From the NCBI GenBank assembly GCA_018105865.1, contig CM030834.1, positions 6,496,668 to 6,560,667 of the forward strand: 64,000 nucleotides of DNA. The letters run 5' to 3'. The translations under genes were made by a program, and so were the position numbers. Shown here piece after piece: positions 1 through 12,314 of the stretch (the stretch's first letter is position 1; each line of letters opens with the position of its first letter). The notes beneath the pieces are model-generated. The model worked only from the letters and a program-made list of their open reading frames with translations, did not search any database and was not told the origin of the DNA. Source of the DNA: Metaphire vulgaris. Lineage: Eukaryota; Annelida; Clitellata; Crassiclitellata; Megascolecidae.

Positions 1-1100
1 AACCATTCATCGCAACACTGAACTTCTTAAAGCGATGAAAAGTAAGCTGAAACTAATGATTCAACAGAGTAGAACTTATTATTGGCGAAAGTTGTAAATT
101 ATTTAACATGATTAAGTCTGTTCAATTGTAAAAGACACAAGCCACAATATATACGACAGATGGTATGCAATGTAATGAATGTATGTTTTCTCGCAAAATT
201 ATGACACAACATTTTAATACTGCAAAGGCGCTGTCTAAATGAAAGTAATGTTATCGACAATGGCAGAAAATGCTCATTAGAGAAATTAATGGCCGGCTCG
301 CCACAATTATTGGATCATTGCTAGAATGGTTTGATTTCTTGGGACGGGGTTAAAGATATAGCCCCTTCCATCGTCTGAGCCTGATCCCCAGTGGGGGTCG
401 AACATTTTGGGTTTTACATGCCCGACCTCTTACTGGAGGTAGAAAATTTTGGGGCGGAAGAGGGGACGATAGTCTGGCCATCGCAATTGTTTTTTGTAAA
501 ATGGACTACTGACTTTAGTTTTTAAAATCCGGTCACTCGTAATATTTGTGGTTGTTTCTTCACATGGGATGACATTTGATGTCGTATCTATTGATTGCGT
601 TGATTGCTGCCATGAACGCCGTTGCAAGTGGATGGGAGGCGTCGAAATGAACTTCCATTATTATAAACTGAGTCTCTTTTCGTACAGTTTCTCTAATTAA
701 GAGATCGATCTCGATATTTTCGTGCTTCAAAGCAGGTTTCGAACCCTTCTGATTTGGACACGTCATCATGTTTGAATCCAGGTTAGACTTCTACTCATTA
801 TCATTGCTTTGCGAATGATCTGTGGTAGGAATGCTGATGTTATCGTTATTCAATGGTGCTTTTAAAACACACAGTGTGTTCAGATAACACGTATGCTAAC
901 TCTATTTTCAGTATATTTTGAATATCTGTTGGAAAACTTGGCAGATTTTTATGTGAAAATCAGATGGTTTATGTGTCACTGAATTAAAAATCATGGGGTA
1001 TAAAGCGCGCTCTTTAATTATTTTCTGACGCAAAGTATGACGTGCTCGTGACACCGTTAAATTCCTGGACAGGGAGACTTCTGCTTTCATACCACCCGAA
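1..1100. other. Intergenic, nothing recognised
   Basis: No exon, RNA gene or clear repeat could be supported here. Short open frames around 430-1090 (minus) show no recognisable domain and no splice context. A G-rich patch near 340-480 may be a decayed element but no paired terminal repeat was found. Confidence 0.5.
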
Positions 1101-1327
1101 TTGTGGCCACCAAACTCACCAGATTTGAATCCGGTGGACTACAGTACTCTGTGTAGGGTATTCTGCAGGAAAGGGCCTACTGGTCACGCATTTCCAAGCT
1201 TAAAGAACTGCGGCAGAGATTGGTGAGTGAGTGGACAAAGCTTGATCACGCCGTCATTGTAGCAGCAATTCATCAGAGGCGACGACGTCTGAAAGCATGC
1301 GTCAATTCTTGCGGTGGACATTTTTAA
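1101..1327 (+). pseudogene. mariner/IS630-type transposase relic (C-terminal end)
   Basis: The plus strand encodes the signature WPPNSPDLNPVDY of mariner-type transposases, in which the last catalytic acidic residue lies. A frameshift around 1150-1165 follows, and a second frame then reads LQERAYW and continues through RLVSEWTKLDHAVIV to the family ending VNSCGGHF and a stop codon. Order and spacing match the C-terminal third of the family. No intact N-terminal part is seen upstream, so this is a dead, truncated copy. The sequence after it, near 1455-1480, may be its 3' terminal region, but no partner repeat was identified. Confidence 0.8.
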
Positions 1328-2397
1328 TATTCATTGTAAACTTTTTCAGATAATGCTTGCGTCTATCTATTATTTATTCACGTTTCAAACTGCAAATTTT
1401 TATGGAAATCGGCCAAGTTTTCTAAAAGTCATAGTGAAAAGAGAGTTGGCATACTTTTTATTCGGACACAGTGCATAATATAATTAATCAGAAGTTATGA
1501 AAACCGAGTGTCAATCAGACTGCAATCGCGTCTGAACAGATGCCAATTTTGAAAACAGACTATGTGAATTTACAGATCTCCGAACAGACAAGAATGCAAA
1601 CAGTAAAAGTGACATCAAACACAAACACACGCTAAACCCTTGATTATTGACGATGATGACGACGATGGTGGTGGTGATGATGATGATGGTGGTGGTAGTC
1701 AGTAATGGGCACTAGTTGTTATAAAGTAGTTAAACTAAATTATTTTAAAACTAAATATTTGTAGTTAAACTGTTAGGCCTATTTAACTATTAGTTAACCA
1801 TTTTCAGAAAACTAAGCTCAGCTAAACTTTTAAAAAGTAGTTAAACTATTTCAACTATTTTGTCACCTTTTGTACTAAACAGCCTTCTACTACAGCAGAA
1901 CTGGATGGAGGCACAGTAGAAATGTGAGGAAAATGTCAAATAGTGAGCGTTGAAGCCAGAAACCCATAAAAACTACTCATTCTCCTGTATTTTTATTCAT
2001 CACTCAAAACTTCATAACAGCGTTTGAGTAAACCATCAGTAAGTAAGAAATAAACACAATTGCACGAAAACAAAGTACCAGAAATGAGTAACTTGGAAGC
2101 TACAACAACTCAGGTAACAAGCAACAGTCTAATCAGAGGCGACCCACAGCCAGAGGGGCCCGTGCCCCAATTGAATGCCTGGGCCCCAGAGGTCCTCATC
2201 TGTTTGGACTCGTTGCATCGCAGTTTGACCAACTTTAGACAGTTTCTGCTGATTTGAAAACTAAGAATAAATCAAATCCAGATCAATCGGATCACAAATT
2301 AACTCTAAATGGCAACTTAATTGTCGAATCGACGACGTTTGCTAATCGGGCGGAATAAATATAGACATTGATGGCGTAGGACCTACGCAGGGCCGGA
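1328..2397. other. Intergenic with a GAT/GGT microsatellite
   Basis: It holds an imperfect GAT/GGT trinucleotide tract at about 1648-1698 and a stretch rich in TTAACTA words (1725-1860) of unknown nature. A TAGGCCTA octamer lies at 1774. No gene seen. Confidence 0.5.
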
Positions 2398-2603
2398 TTA
2401 AGGTCCGAGTGGGCCTGGGGCTGAGAAGTAAAAAAGGTCGTCGCTTCCATAATTTGAAAATTACCTCTTGTAAAATTTTCCGCCGCTGTCACTGAAAATC
2501 TCTGACAAGCAAAGAAGGTCGTCGCTTGAAAAACGGTGGGTCTATTTTTTATGGTGGGCCTGGGGCTTCAGCCCTCAGCCAGCCCCGCCTTAATATGGCC
2601 CTG
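2398..2603. mobile_element. hAT-type MITE
   Basis: Terminal inverted repeats CAGGGCCGGATTAAG and CTTAATATGGCCCTG bound 206 bp. The flanks GACCTACG and GACCTATG form an 8-bp target duplication with one mismatch, as expected for hAT transposition. It has no coding capacity. It contains the recurrent motif TGACAAGCAAAGAAGGTC at 2502. Confidence 0.85.
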
Positions 2604-3195
2604 GACCTATGGTGTCAAAACAAATGACTCGATTTTAAAAGTTTGGTTCTAATTTAATTTTCATCATTGAGCAGATTTGAGCAACGGAAATATTCATCAG
2701 TTCAATTGTACGAGAAATCGTCACAATCCAATATTATTCATAAGAAATTCAAATATCTTAAATGTCGTCAAGGTTGAAACAGTACAATAATTTCGCCAAA
2801 AAACATTCGAATAAATGCAAGAAAAGTTTCACGTGGAAAGAGATTTGAAAATTTAATGACGCGGCCAGTCATGCAAACGAGTTGTTAATAAATAAAGGCC
2901 GTGTCGATTTGGAAACAGAATTTGAACGAAGTTGAAAAAAACGCGTCCAGTTAAATATTCTGTCAAGATCGGCTGCTTTTATCTGTAAAGGCGCTGAAAC
3001 CCAACAGCTTCCGAATAGATGAATAGATGAACACAAATTGAAATTGTGGAACAGATTTCTAGTCTACTCAAGCAAAACCCCGAGAATGCACCGAATGGTG
3101 ATCGACTCAATGCCGTTCCCTGGTTATGCAGGTTCATGCGATGCATGGTGTCGTCTCGTCTGCATGGTCACCACAAGTCCTTCAGAAAGGGAAGA

Positions 3196-3199
<4 letters not shown>

Positions 3200-3264
<65 letters not shown>

Positions 3265-3273
3265 AGAAAGAGA

Positions 3274-3330
<57 letters not shown>
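3200..3330. repeat. (GA)n microsatellite
   Basis: About 130 bp of GA dinucleotides with a central AAAGAG variant. It produces Arg-Glu and Leu-Ser repeat open frames on both strands that are not genes. The surrounding 2604-4382 holds no other recognised feature. Confidence 0.95.
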
Positions 3331-3333
<3 letters not shown>

Positions 3334-4382
3334 AAGCGTAGATACGCAATGCATTTTGTCAAAAACATCTTGTGTTTACAAATGTAAAGACTGGAAAACG
3401 TCTACTTTTGTCTTTCCCATTAACCTCAGCAACGATCTCTTGTCTGCCAAAGGTGCAGCCAGGAATTTGATTGTGGGGGCATAGATGTTTAAAAACTTTG
3501 AAAATCTTAAAAAGCACATTAAAAACTTTAAGGTTGCCTGATTTTGGGTGTATATATACCGATATACCCCTCGTCGCTACGCCTCTGTTGTCTGCCACTA
3601 ATTAGTCATTTCAATTCGACCATCTTTCAGCTTCCACGATCAACGTTTTTCAAGAGGGTTTATTATCTGTGGTAGTTAAGGGTCTTTGGGCTTTGGGTTT
3701 TGGGTTTTTTTCGGCGCAGCTAGATGCATTTGATCGATCTTGATGTGAGAACTTAGCGAAAGCGTTACCACTGCTCTGCTAATTCCACGACTTCTTTAAC
3801 TCTTATGAAGCAATCGCATCTTGACGAAATGAAAGACTACGAGCGTTCTATTTCTTCGTTCTCATTGATCACGTCTCAGCTACGAAATCTGTCAAGCAAA
3901 GCTTTTTGTACGTCACACTAAAACTGCATTTTTTTCCTTATCACAGATCGAACTCCAAGCAAACGTCATAGTTCTACCAGTAAATTTGCAGTAATAGCGC
4001 GTGTATATATGTTGATTGGCCCTACTTCAGTGTATTAAGTTGAGACTGCTTGATGAGTGTTTATAGAGAAAAAACTTCAGTATATTTTGCGCATTTCGCA
4101 AATGCGTCGAACCAGACTTCAGAAGGTCATCATACCCCCAAACAATCAGTTGATGAATACCAATAAAGGAACTGAAAGAGATGAGGTGTATAGATTTGAA
4201 AGCAAGCGTAGTAAATTAAAGGATACCACAAATAGAGCAAGAGAATTCTACATTTTGACGGTCAGTTAAGGTTGTTCATTGCTATTATGCTACAGAGTAC
4301 TTTTCTTTAATAACCAAAGGATTACAAACGATTGCGAAGAACCAGATGCAAAAAGATATAAACATTGGCACCAAGGTCAAAT

Positions 4383-4535
4383 CAGTGGCGTCGCCAGGAA
4401 TTTTGGGTTGGGGCAAAAGGGGGCTGGCGTATCAGATTTCTCTCCCCCATCCCACACACCCTCCACAAAAAACTTTCTCGCCGGCAGGTTGGGGGAGCAG
4501 TTACCCCTATTTGCCCCCCTGTGGCGACGCTATTG
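4383..4535. mobile_element. Short MITE, CAGTGGCGTCGCC family
   Basis: The left end starts CAGTGGCGTCGCCAGG and the right end reads GGCGACGCTATTG, which is inverted. The flanking GGTCAAAT/GTCAAAAT is an imperfect 8-bp duplication. A second copy in opposite orientation lies at 15230-15420. Confidence 0.7.
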
Positions 4536-4589
4536 GTCAAAATATACAACATATAAGCTCATATGGAAATCCCAGAAATCATATGCAGT

Positions 4590-5024
4590 GTAGAAACATG
4601 CAGCATGGAAGAAACCAGACGAACAAGGGCTGTTTGGTGGCCGAAATGACCTGCTTACTGAGAATCCTTGGAGTAACCCGGTTGCAAACGATAAAAATCG
4701 CAGACACTAGACAAAATTGCAAGGAAAAGACTTGCCTGGTATGAACATGCCAATAGAATGGATGAAAGGAGGCCGCCATACAAACATAGAAAGTACTCTA
4801 CATTAACTCAAATTGAAGGAAATAGAAGCATAGGAAGACCCAGAAAAAAGTGGATGGACAACATCAGAAAAGATATGGCCCCGAAAGGAATTTCAATCAC
4901 AGAAGGAAGATTAACAGAAGGCAGGACTTTTTGGAAGTGTCTTGTGTCTAGCTATTGCCGCTAAGGATTTTGTATGGAGCACGGTGATTATGATGATGAT
5001 GATGACGACGACGACGATGATGAT
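4590..5024 (+). pseudogene. RTE-like LINE 3' fragment, family A
   Basis: The plus strand encodes fragments of the C-terminal end of an RTE-like reverse transcriptase protein: LLRILGVTRLQT, then in a shifted frame GRPRKKWMDNIRKDM and WKCLVSSYCR. Frameshifts break the reading frame. It ends in a (GAT)n/(GAC)n tract at about 4986-5024, typical of RTE tails. The same C-terminal ending is found in the copies at 5311-6667 and 26166-26725. Confidence 0.75.
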
Positions 5025-5310
5025 GTTGCTTTTAAAAACCGCTGCAGTTTCACGCGTAAGCGTGGCAGACATAATGTCAGCGATATATGTCTTCGTCTTC
5101 CCGTCCTCTTCGACTTCGGTGAAGGGGACAGAGTAGCTTCAATTGTGACGCAGCGCCTAAGTTTCTTACGGAGTTACGGAGGTTCATGGACCCATTTAAT
5201 GCTTCGGAATGAGGACAACGTACGCAAATTCTTGCAGTAGATGAGCCATTTCATACCGATGCCGATTTTACTTTTTACGCAATTAAGATTTTAAAAGGTA
5301 TTTGTTTATT

Positions 5311-6667
5311 TGATTATGATGATGACGTTCTGTGCCAGAAGACTGGAGTACAGGAATTATTATACCTATATACAAGAGAAAAGGAGATAAAATGGACTGC
5401 AACAATTATCGAGGAATTACACTCCTGAGCATCCCAGAGAAGGTCTTATGACTCTTATCTAAAGTACTCCAGAAGAGAATAAATGCATATGTGGAAGAAG
5501 TGCTTGAGGAGGAGCAAGCAGGATTTCCACCGGGAAGAAGCACAGTTGACCAACTATGTACTATTAGACAAATCTTTGAAAAATATATTGAGACTAACAA
5601 TACATGCTACATTACATTGACTTTATTGACTACAAACAAGCTTTTGATTTAGCGTGGCACGATGGGCTGTGGCAAGCAATGAGAAATTTCTGAATTGAAA
5701 AAAATTAATAAACCTAATCCGAACGGTTTATAGAAAAGCAAAAAACGCTGTGAGGGTGGAACATGGCCTAACAGAATGGTTAAAGACAGAAGTAGGAACA
5801 AGACAGGGATGTATTCTTCCAAAGACTTAAACATTGGTGTAAAGTGCTATGGAGAAAATATCTTTAATCTAAAGTTTGCAGATGACTTCACCTTGCTTGC
5901 AGAATCCAGGAAAGGCCTACAAAAACTGACAAAGTCAATATCACGAGCCAAAGATTCGGCCTTACGATAAACGCAGTAAAAACTAAAACCATGGCGGCCA
6001 GCAAAACAGGATACAAGAAGATGCAATTAACTCTAGAAAGTACAGAAATTGAACAAGTCAAAAGCTTTACATATGTAGGAGGACAAATAACAAGCAATGG
6101 AAGCCACCAAGAAGACATCAAACTGAAAATAGCAACAGGATTATAAACAATGGAAAGACTGAAACGCATCTGGAACTCTAAAGAAATGAAAATAAACACC
6201 ACAGTCTAAATCTACAACACCGCTGTCATTCCACAAATACTATATGGATTTGAAACCTGGGTCACAAAACGAGAAGATGAAAAAAGACTACTCGTTGCAG
6301 AAATGAGCTGCCTAAGAAGAATTCTAGGAGTTAGCAGACTTCAAACACTTAGAAATGAAGGTATGCGGCAGCGGATTGGGCTAGAGAATACCACCATAGA
6401 CAAACTCATAAAAAGGAGGCTAACATGGTATGGACATGTTAATAGGATGGAAGACTTCAAAAAAAGCACTCTACACATACAAGGAAGAAAAAAAGGAAGA
6501 GGCAGGCCCAGAAAAATGGATAGACAACATAAAGAAGAGGATTTCAAAGAAAGACAACTGACAATTGTAAAAGAAAAAAACTAACATTTGACAAAAAAGC
6601 CTGGAAATGTTTTCTGACTAGCTATTGCCACTAATGAGTTGGCAGAGAGCAATAATGATGATGATGA
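5311..6667 (+). mobile_element. 5'-truncated RTE-like LINE insertion, family A
   Basis: The plus strand carries a decayed reverse transcriptase: [19 protein letters not shown] and EEQAGFPPGRSTVDQL near the start, FADDF (the catalytic motif) near 5876, and RRILGVSRLQT to RRLTWYGHVNRM near the end. Many stops and frameshifts lie between. The tail is (GAT)n. The 10-bp sequence TTTGTTTATT stands at both 5301-5310 and 6668-6677, which supports target-primed insertion of a truncated copy. Confidence 0.85.
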
Positions 6668-6739
6668 TTTGTTTATTATTTATCAATTTTTATTATCTTA
6701 TCTCTATTTATTATTTTATCATTTAGCAATGAAAAAAAG

Positions 6740-7190
6740 ATTAGGGTTCTGGAATGCTTCTGTTGGCTAGTCATGTCATAAACTTGGACTATCTCTGAAG
6801 TCTTGAAGAAAAACCTAGAAGCTGCAGAAATGTGGTTCTTATGAAAAATGCTGAAAATGTATTGGAATGAAAAGAAAATGAAAGAATTAGTACTTAAAAT
6901 GGCAGGCACACAAAGAAAATTGCAATCTACAATACCTAAAAGACAACTTCATTTTTTTGGACATATATATTTAGGACGAACGGAATAAAAAACCTTGGTA
7001 ACTACTGGGCAATTCGAAAGTAAAAGGTCAAGAGGAAGACAATGAATGACGTATATCAGTAGTTTATTGACTGATGTAAAGGGGTAACTACATTACTAGA
7101 ACTCGTACAATCAACGAACAACAGAGAGAAATGGAAGTTCATAGTCGTCAACGTAGAAATATAGAAATACACGACACCTGAATAAGAAGC
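6740..7190 (+). pseudogene. Probable RTE-like LINE tail
   Basis: Weak similarity to the RTE C-terminal pattern is visible in the plus frame, LHFFGHIYLGRTE followed by SKRSRGRQ, in the same order as in the better preserved copies. No boundaries or target duplication could be set. Confidence 0.45.
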
Positions 7191-7504
7191 TCTACTAAAA
7201 TGGATTACATTCAGACTAATGTAACTATTTGCACTATGTAACCTTGCATCATATGCGACAGAACCTTCGAATCGCTTACATCATGTTCTCAAGAACCGCT
7301 CTCAGGAAATCGCCTTTTATTTTGTCGTAGGCCCTACTGTCATCTTCTCCAAATTCGTACCGAGGTTTTGGGAAGAGAACGATTTAAAAAAACTCGTGCA
7401 GCAAATCAGGTTTAAACAGGCATATTGTTAAGACACTTGTTAAGCATTTCATAACGGCAGACAGATGAATTGTATGCATTGTTGAATGATTGTATAGTTG
7501 ATGA

Positions 7505-7753
7505 CAGCGGCGTCGCGCAGAAATGTATTTTCTGGATGTCCATTTCAGACGCGAAAAACTCTGACGAGCAAAAAGAGGTCAGCCCTCGGAGCGAAGTAGA
7601 CATATTGCTCCCTTAACTCCTGAAAAAGTCTGACGGACAAAATAAAAAGGTAATCGCCAGTTTAATTAGACATAGGAAAAGTCATTTATTTCAATCATTT
7701 TGCGGCCCCAAATTTTTTTAAGATGACCAGACTACCATTACGCGACGCCTCTG
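7505..7753. mobile_element. TIR MITE
   Basis: Inverted ends CAGCGGCGTCGCG and CGCGACGCCTCTG bound about 250 bp without coding capacity. No clean 8-bp duplication was found. A copy of the recurrent motif, TGACGAGCAAAAAGAGGTC, lies at 7562. Confidence 0.65.
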
Positions 7754-9319
7754 GCTGTTGAGAAGTTCATTCTTTGCCTTCCTAACGTTGAGAATATAAG
7801 GAAATCATAGAGTGTACCTGCCTGGTGGTTCCTTTCGCCTATATACGGTCACATAAATCGACTGTTAATCTCTCAATCGACAGAAGTCATCGCGTAGGAG
7901 AAGACTCGAAACAAAGAGGCGAAGTAGGCTAAGACGGTTGCTTATCTTCTGCGTAACTCGTCGTTAAACTGAGAGAAAATGTTTCTGCGAAGAGATTTTG
8001 AGGTCCAAGTATATGAAGATGATAAATATGAGGAAAGAAGGAAGAAGTGGAAAAGGTTGGGCATGCAGAGGGAAGGTAAAGGAAAGAGACAGACAGGCGA
8101 AGAAAACTTTACAAATTCAACCTCAGACTAAAGAAGCTCTTTGATTGGTCTAGCGTTCGTCCAACAATTCACAACTAATAAAACGTGGCGGAATAGAGGA
8201 GGAGGAGGAGGAGGAGGAGGAGGAGGAGGAGGAGGACGAGAAGGAGGAGGAGGCAGAGGAAGCGGAGGAGAAGGAGGAGGAGGCGAAAATCACTTTCATG
8301 TGGATCGAATTAGTTGAACGGGATGGTGCCGCCGTTGAGGAACATAGGCAGAGACATGCGGGGACAGACAGACAGACAGACAGACACACACACACACAGA
8401 CAGAACACATTAGGAAGAAAGTTTCTCTCCCATTGGGTTTAGCTTCTTTGTTTTTCATCGAACGAAAGTTTCGTTGCGTCATCATCTTTACTTCTATGTG
8501 CTTCATCATAATTGTAGTTGCAAGAATCATTGACGTCAATGGATTAAATAGGTTATACTTTTGAAAAGTTTACAATTGGTCGAAGACTTTAAGAAAAAAC
8601 GTCTGACAAGGGAAGCTGTTCAGAGCTACAGCCATTGCCTGAATTTTCTAATTATTTTTTCGAATGACACGCACTCGCTGTGAGGAAATATGCAGTCAGT
8701 TCAAACATATCCTGATCTTAGGGCTTATTGCTGACTAAAAAGAGGTAGCATCGTCACTGAGAAACTTTTCTTTTACTCTTGTAAGGTAACTTTTCATTAG
8801 GCACTGTGCCATCGACGTCGAAAAATCTTGACCATTAGAATAACCGAATAACCGTGAATAGTATTTAGATGCGCCTATTCGGGGGGAAATAGATTGACTG
8901 CTTAGTCATCTCATACGTTGGAACTGTTAGTGATAGCGGAGAAATCGTTTGTAGGATCAACGCAGAAGACGACAGCCGAGCAGCGGAAGGCGTCGTTGGT
9001 CGGGACATGTATACTTCTAGATGTCCCTGGTCGAGATGTCTTTCGGCGATTACAGAGAGAAGTCTTTAGGTACATTTAGTCGCCGACCATCAGCGGAATC
9101 TGAAGCAACGAAATGCTTTCTATACATTTCAAACACGGATTAATTATTCAGTATTGTTTTCGAATTTGAATGTAGATGTAGAAATACGGAAGCACCAATT
9201 GACAATTTTTGGTTTCGCAAATTTCGTCCACAAAATGTCCAAAACGCCACTGTACGTTGTCCCATTAAATCACACGCTAGACGCATATGAGCGTATGTAT
9301 GTATGTGTATATGTATTGC

Positions 9320-9370
<51 letters not shown>

Positions 9371-11707
9371 ATGCATGTATGTAGTTGTATATATTTACAA
9401 TGATTATGAAAGGCAAGCGCGTAGGTTGAGTACATAGTTTTTATATTATAAATTTCGTATTCTGTATTGAGACCATGTGTTGAACAGCGCTGAGTCTGAA
9501 GGTTGGTTATGGGCTGTGAGTGGTTTCGTGTCTTGTTAAATGGTGTGCTGGGCATCTGTCTAAATATTGATGTTGCCTGAGAGTCGAAGGGAAGATGGGA
9601 AAACGGCGAGATGCGATTGGTTGGAAGATGTCTCAATCGAGAAATCGTGAATGTGTAGTTTGATGAGGGGGTGGATGGGGCGAAGTCAGTCATTATGGAA
9701 ATAATTATTTGGCTAAAACAGAACTCATCAGAGCTTCGGAAGAGACCTTTGCTAACTCTTCAAAGCCTCGAGATCTGTAGTTCCTCGGATGAACGCAGTA
9801 CATAAACACGATCCGAGCGCAATTAAAATTAATTGGAAGAGCTAAACAGCAATGTGCGATGTAATGTAGACTGTAGACTCAGTGCATATTGTGAGTCTGT
9901 AGATCTCGACATTTTTCAAGGGCTCTAATTAAGTACCAATCCCGTGAGATTAGGTCCGAGAGACTACGCTTGTACAGGGAGCAGCTCTGAAGCCGGTGGC
10001 TGAAATACTGTGTGCAAGGACTCAAAGGCTGCGGAAATTTCTTCCCGAATCAAATACTTTACTTTATTTGCTGCTCTTATTTAGCTCCATGCGTAGAAGT
10101 GATCGGCTTATACAAATAGAATTCTAAAATGAATTATCTGTTAAAAATTCAAAATAATGAAAAATTAGGTCGAGTTGAGTAATTGGAATTTTAAGCTTGA
10201 ATTTTGAATATACTTTGAATATATTTGCTATACTCGACCGGACTCCATCGAACTCGGGTTTAAAGGAGCAGCTCTAGCTCTCCTCGCGTCCATCGATCGA
10301 TTACATAACGTCATTGGTCATTGCCATTTCAGATGTCACGTGGTTGATGTCATGATTGTTACAGAATCGATATACATGGACGTGAATGTGCCAAGGAATT
10401 ATTGGTCAGAATTAAGTGCAATATGCTCACTGGAACTCCTCTGGCGGCGGATCCACGATTGGATTGATCCACGATGAAGGGGGATTATATATCGAAGACA
10501 TTGACGAAGCAACGACTCTTGGCGTTTTATGTTCGTCCCTAAAAATTCTGCTTGGGCCCCTCGGGCCTCGGGTAGCATCAGGTTATGCTATACGCATTTC
10601 TTATGCATAGTCTCAGTTCACGTAAGCTTTATGAATCAATTTATTTTGACCAATTACAAATTGTCATTCAGTAAAAGCATTTTAGCGCTCTTTCTAGTAC
10701 TGGAGTCTTAGGCTGTGCCTGATACACAACACTATAGCTTCATCATTGGCGTAACCAGGAGGGCAAGGTGCGCAACATCGTTGAGAAATTTTTCGGGAAG
10801 TAGGTAAGGATGATTGCCACAGAATCGATATACATGGACGTGAATGTGCCAAGGAATTATTGACGACGGTTCTTTGCTTGTGGACTTTCTTTTAGCTTCC
10901 AAATATCTCGATACCCCCATCCCCACCCCATTCCTGATCAATGACTAGGTAATTTGACTTCCTACTCATTACGGAAATTTGAATTTAACTTCCATGAAAA
11001 ATTTCGAAACGACTGAGTTTTTCACTTAAACAGTTCACTTTGCGGCGGAGAGTGTCGTGGCGACCGTTTCGTGTCTGACTCTCGAATGAGAGTAATAAGA
11101 GGCCGCAATGCATTTAGCATACTCCCGACGAATAAGGTCTTCCAAGAGGTTAAATACAAATGCGGCGCTGAATAAGTTCAATTGAATGAGAACGACTCCT
11201 GAACGAGGCAATTGACACGTCCAGTAACCGCCTCTCTTTCAAAGATTCGTCGTATTAAAAGGCTTCTCGTATGACGCCGTCAGCGTTGATAAGACGCTCA
11301 GACCCTGTTATCTGACGACGACGACGACGGCGGCGGCGGCGGCGGCGGCGGCGGGGGAGGGACGTTTGCTTCGACCCAACCTCGGTGGTCTTTGGTGATG
11401 TAATGAATATGAACATCTGAGTTCGAAGGACTGTCGTATAGGCGTTAGTTGGTTCCTTTATACGACGCACGGGAGGTCACCTGATCGACGGCTCTCGAAC
11501 AGTTTACCCGACAAGACAACTGCGCCTGCGATTACGACAGACCCGCGTAAAGCAATGGGAAAATTATGAAACTGGAGAGGAGACAAATTCATCTAATTCT
11601 ATTTTGAACTTTCGTCGTGCGAAAATGTCTGACGAAAATAAAGACGAAAATGCTTAACTGGAGTTGCGTTAAGGATGATTTTTGTGCCTCTCTTTCATTT
11701 CAACTTA
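7754..11707. other. Gene-free stretch with microsatellites
   Basis: No exon could be supported. It holds GGA-rich tracts (8197-8282), GACA/CA tracts (8366-8402), a (TA)n tract (about 9324-9365) and a GAC/GGC tract (11317-11352). Open frames over these are low-complexity artefacts. A MITE-like end resembling CAGTGGCGTAACC is present near 10743. Confidence 0.6.
10353..10862. repeat. Pair of 52-bp near-identical direct repeats
   Basis: The 52 bp at 10353-10404 recur at 10811-10862, offset 458 bp, with two mismatches. Both copies contain CGATATACATGGACGTGAAT. The spacer shows no recognised element. Tandem duplication with later divergence of the rest of the unit, or two copies of an unknown repeat, would both fit. 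Confidence 0.8.
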
Positions 11708-12110
11708 GGGGCTGTCCATTAATTACGTCAACAATTTAGGGGAGGGGTTTGAAAAAGTTTGACAGTTGTTGACAGGGGGAGGGGGTCAAGAGAAGTTGAC
11801 GTCAACAATTTAACTTTTTTAAATAATCAAAAAATAGGAAATTTCATAGAATACTACTTATTACAATGGAAAAAGGCATTAGAAAAAAGGTAATCACCAC
11901 CATATTTTGACACTCGATGAGCAAAACAGGGAAAAATGGTCATCACCGCAAAAATAATAACCTTGTTATTTGGACCTGTCATTGATCTTGGGGGGAGGGG
12001 TCAAAAGTTTTTGACGTAATTATGGGGGTAAGTGAAAGTTGACAGTTGTTGACAAGGGGATGGGGTCAAAAATTGCCAAAAAATTGTTGGCATAATTAAT
12101 GGACAGTCCC
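11708..12110. mobile_element. TIR MITE, GGGCTGTCC family (Harbinger-like?)
   Basis: The ends GGGGCTGTCCATTAATTA and TAATTAATGGACAGTCCC are inverted repeats. TTA flanks both ends, compatible with the 3-bp TWA duplication of PIF/Harbinger elements, though that assignment is tentative. The interior is rich in GTTGAC/GTCAAC words. A related element lies at 51034-51387. Confidence 0.7.
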
Positions 12111-12137
12111 TTAAATCATTATGACCATCCGCCATAT

Positions 12138-12200
12138 TGACTCTTTCTCTTTCTCTTTCTCTTTCTCTTTCTGTCTGTCTGTCTGTCTGTCTCTCTCTCG
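12138..12200. repeat. (CTTT)/(GTCT) microsatellite
   Basis: CTTTCT units run into GTCT units and then CT units. Low complexity only. Confidence 0.9.
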
Positions 12201-12314
12201 CAGTTGTTTGAGCGACATAAGTTATTAGTGAGATCGCTATGAAGAGGTAATGCGATTAGTGAATTCTTTATTCGTAAAGCGAATGAGTGCAGGTTCTTGC
12301 TAATACTGTAGACC

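Noticed and set aside
430..1090. Small minus-strand open frames as genes
   Set aside because: Short, overlapping and without recognisable domains or splice context.
3038..3598. Long open frames of Arg-Glu and Leu-Ser repeats
   Set aside because: They are translations of the (GA)n tract and have no non-repetitive domain.
8150..8564. Open frames with poly-Ser and mixed repeats
   Set aside because: Generated by GGA and GACA microsatellites on both strands.
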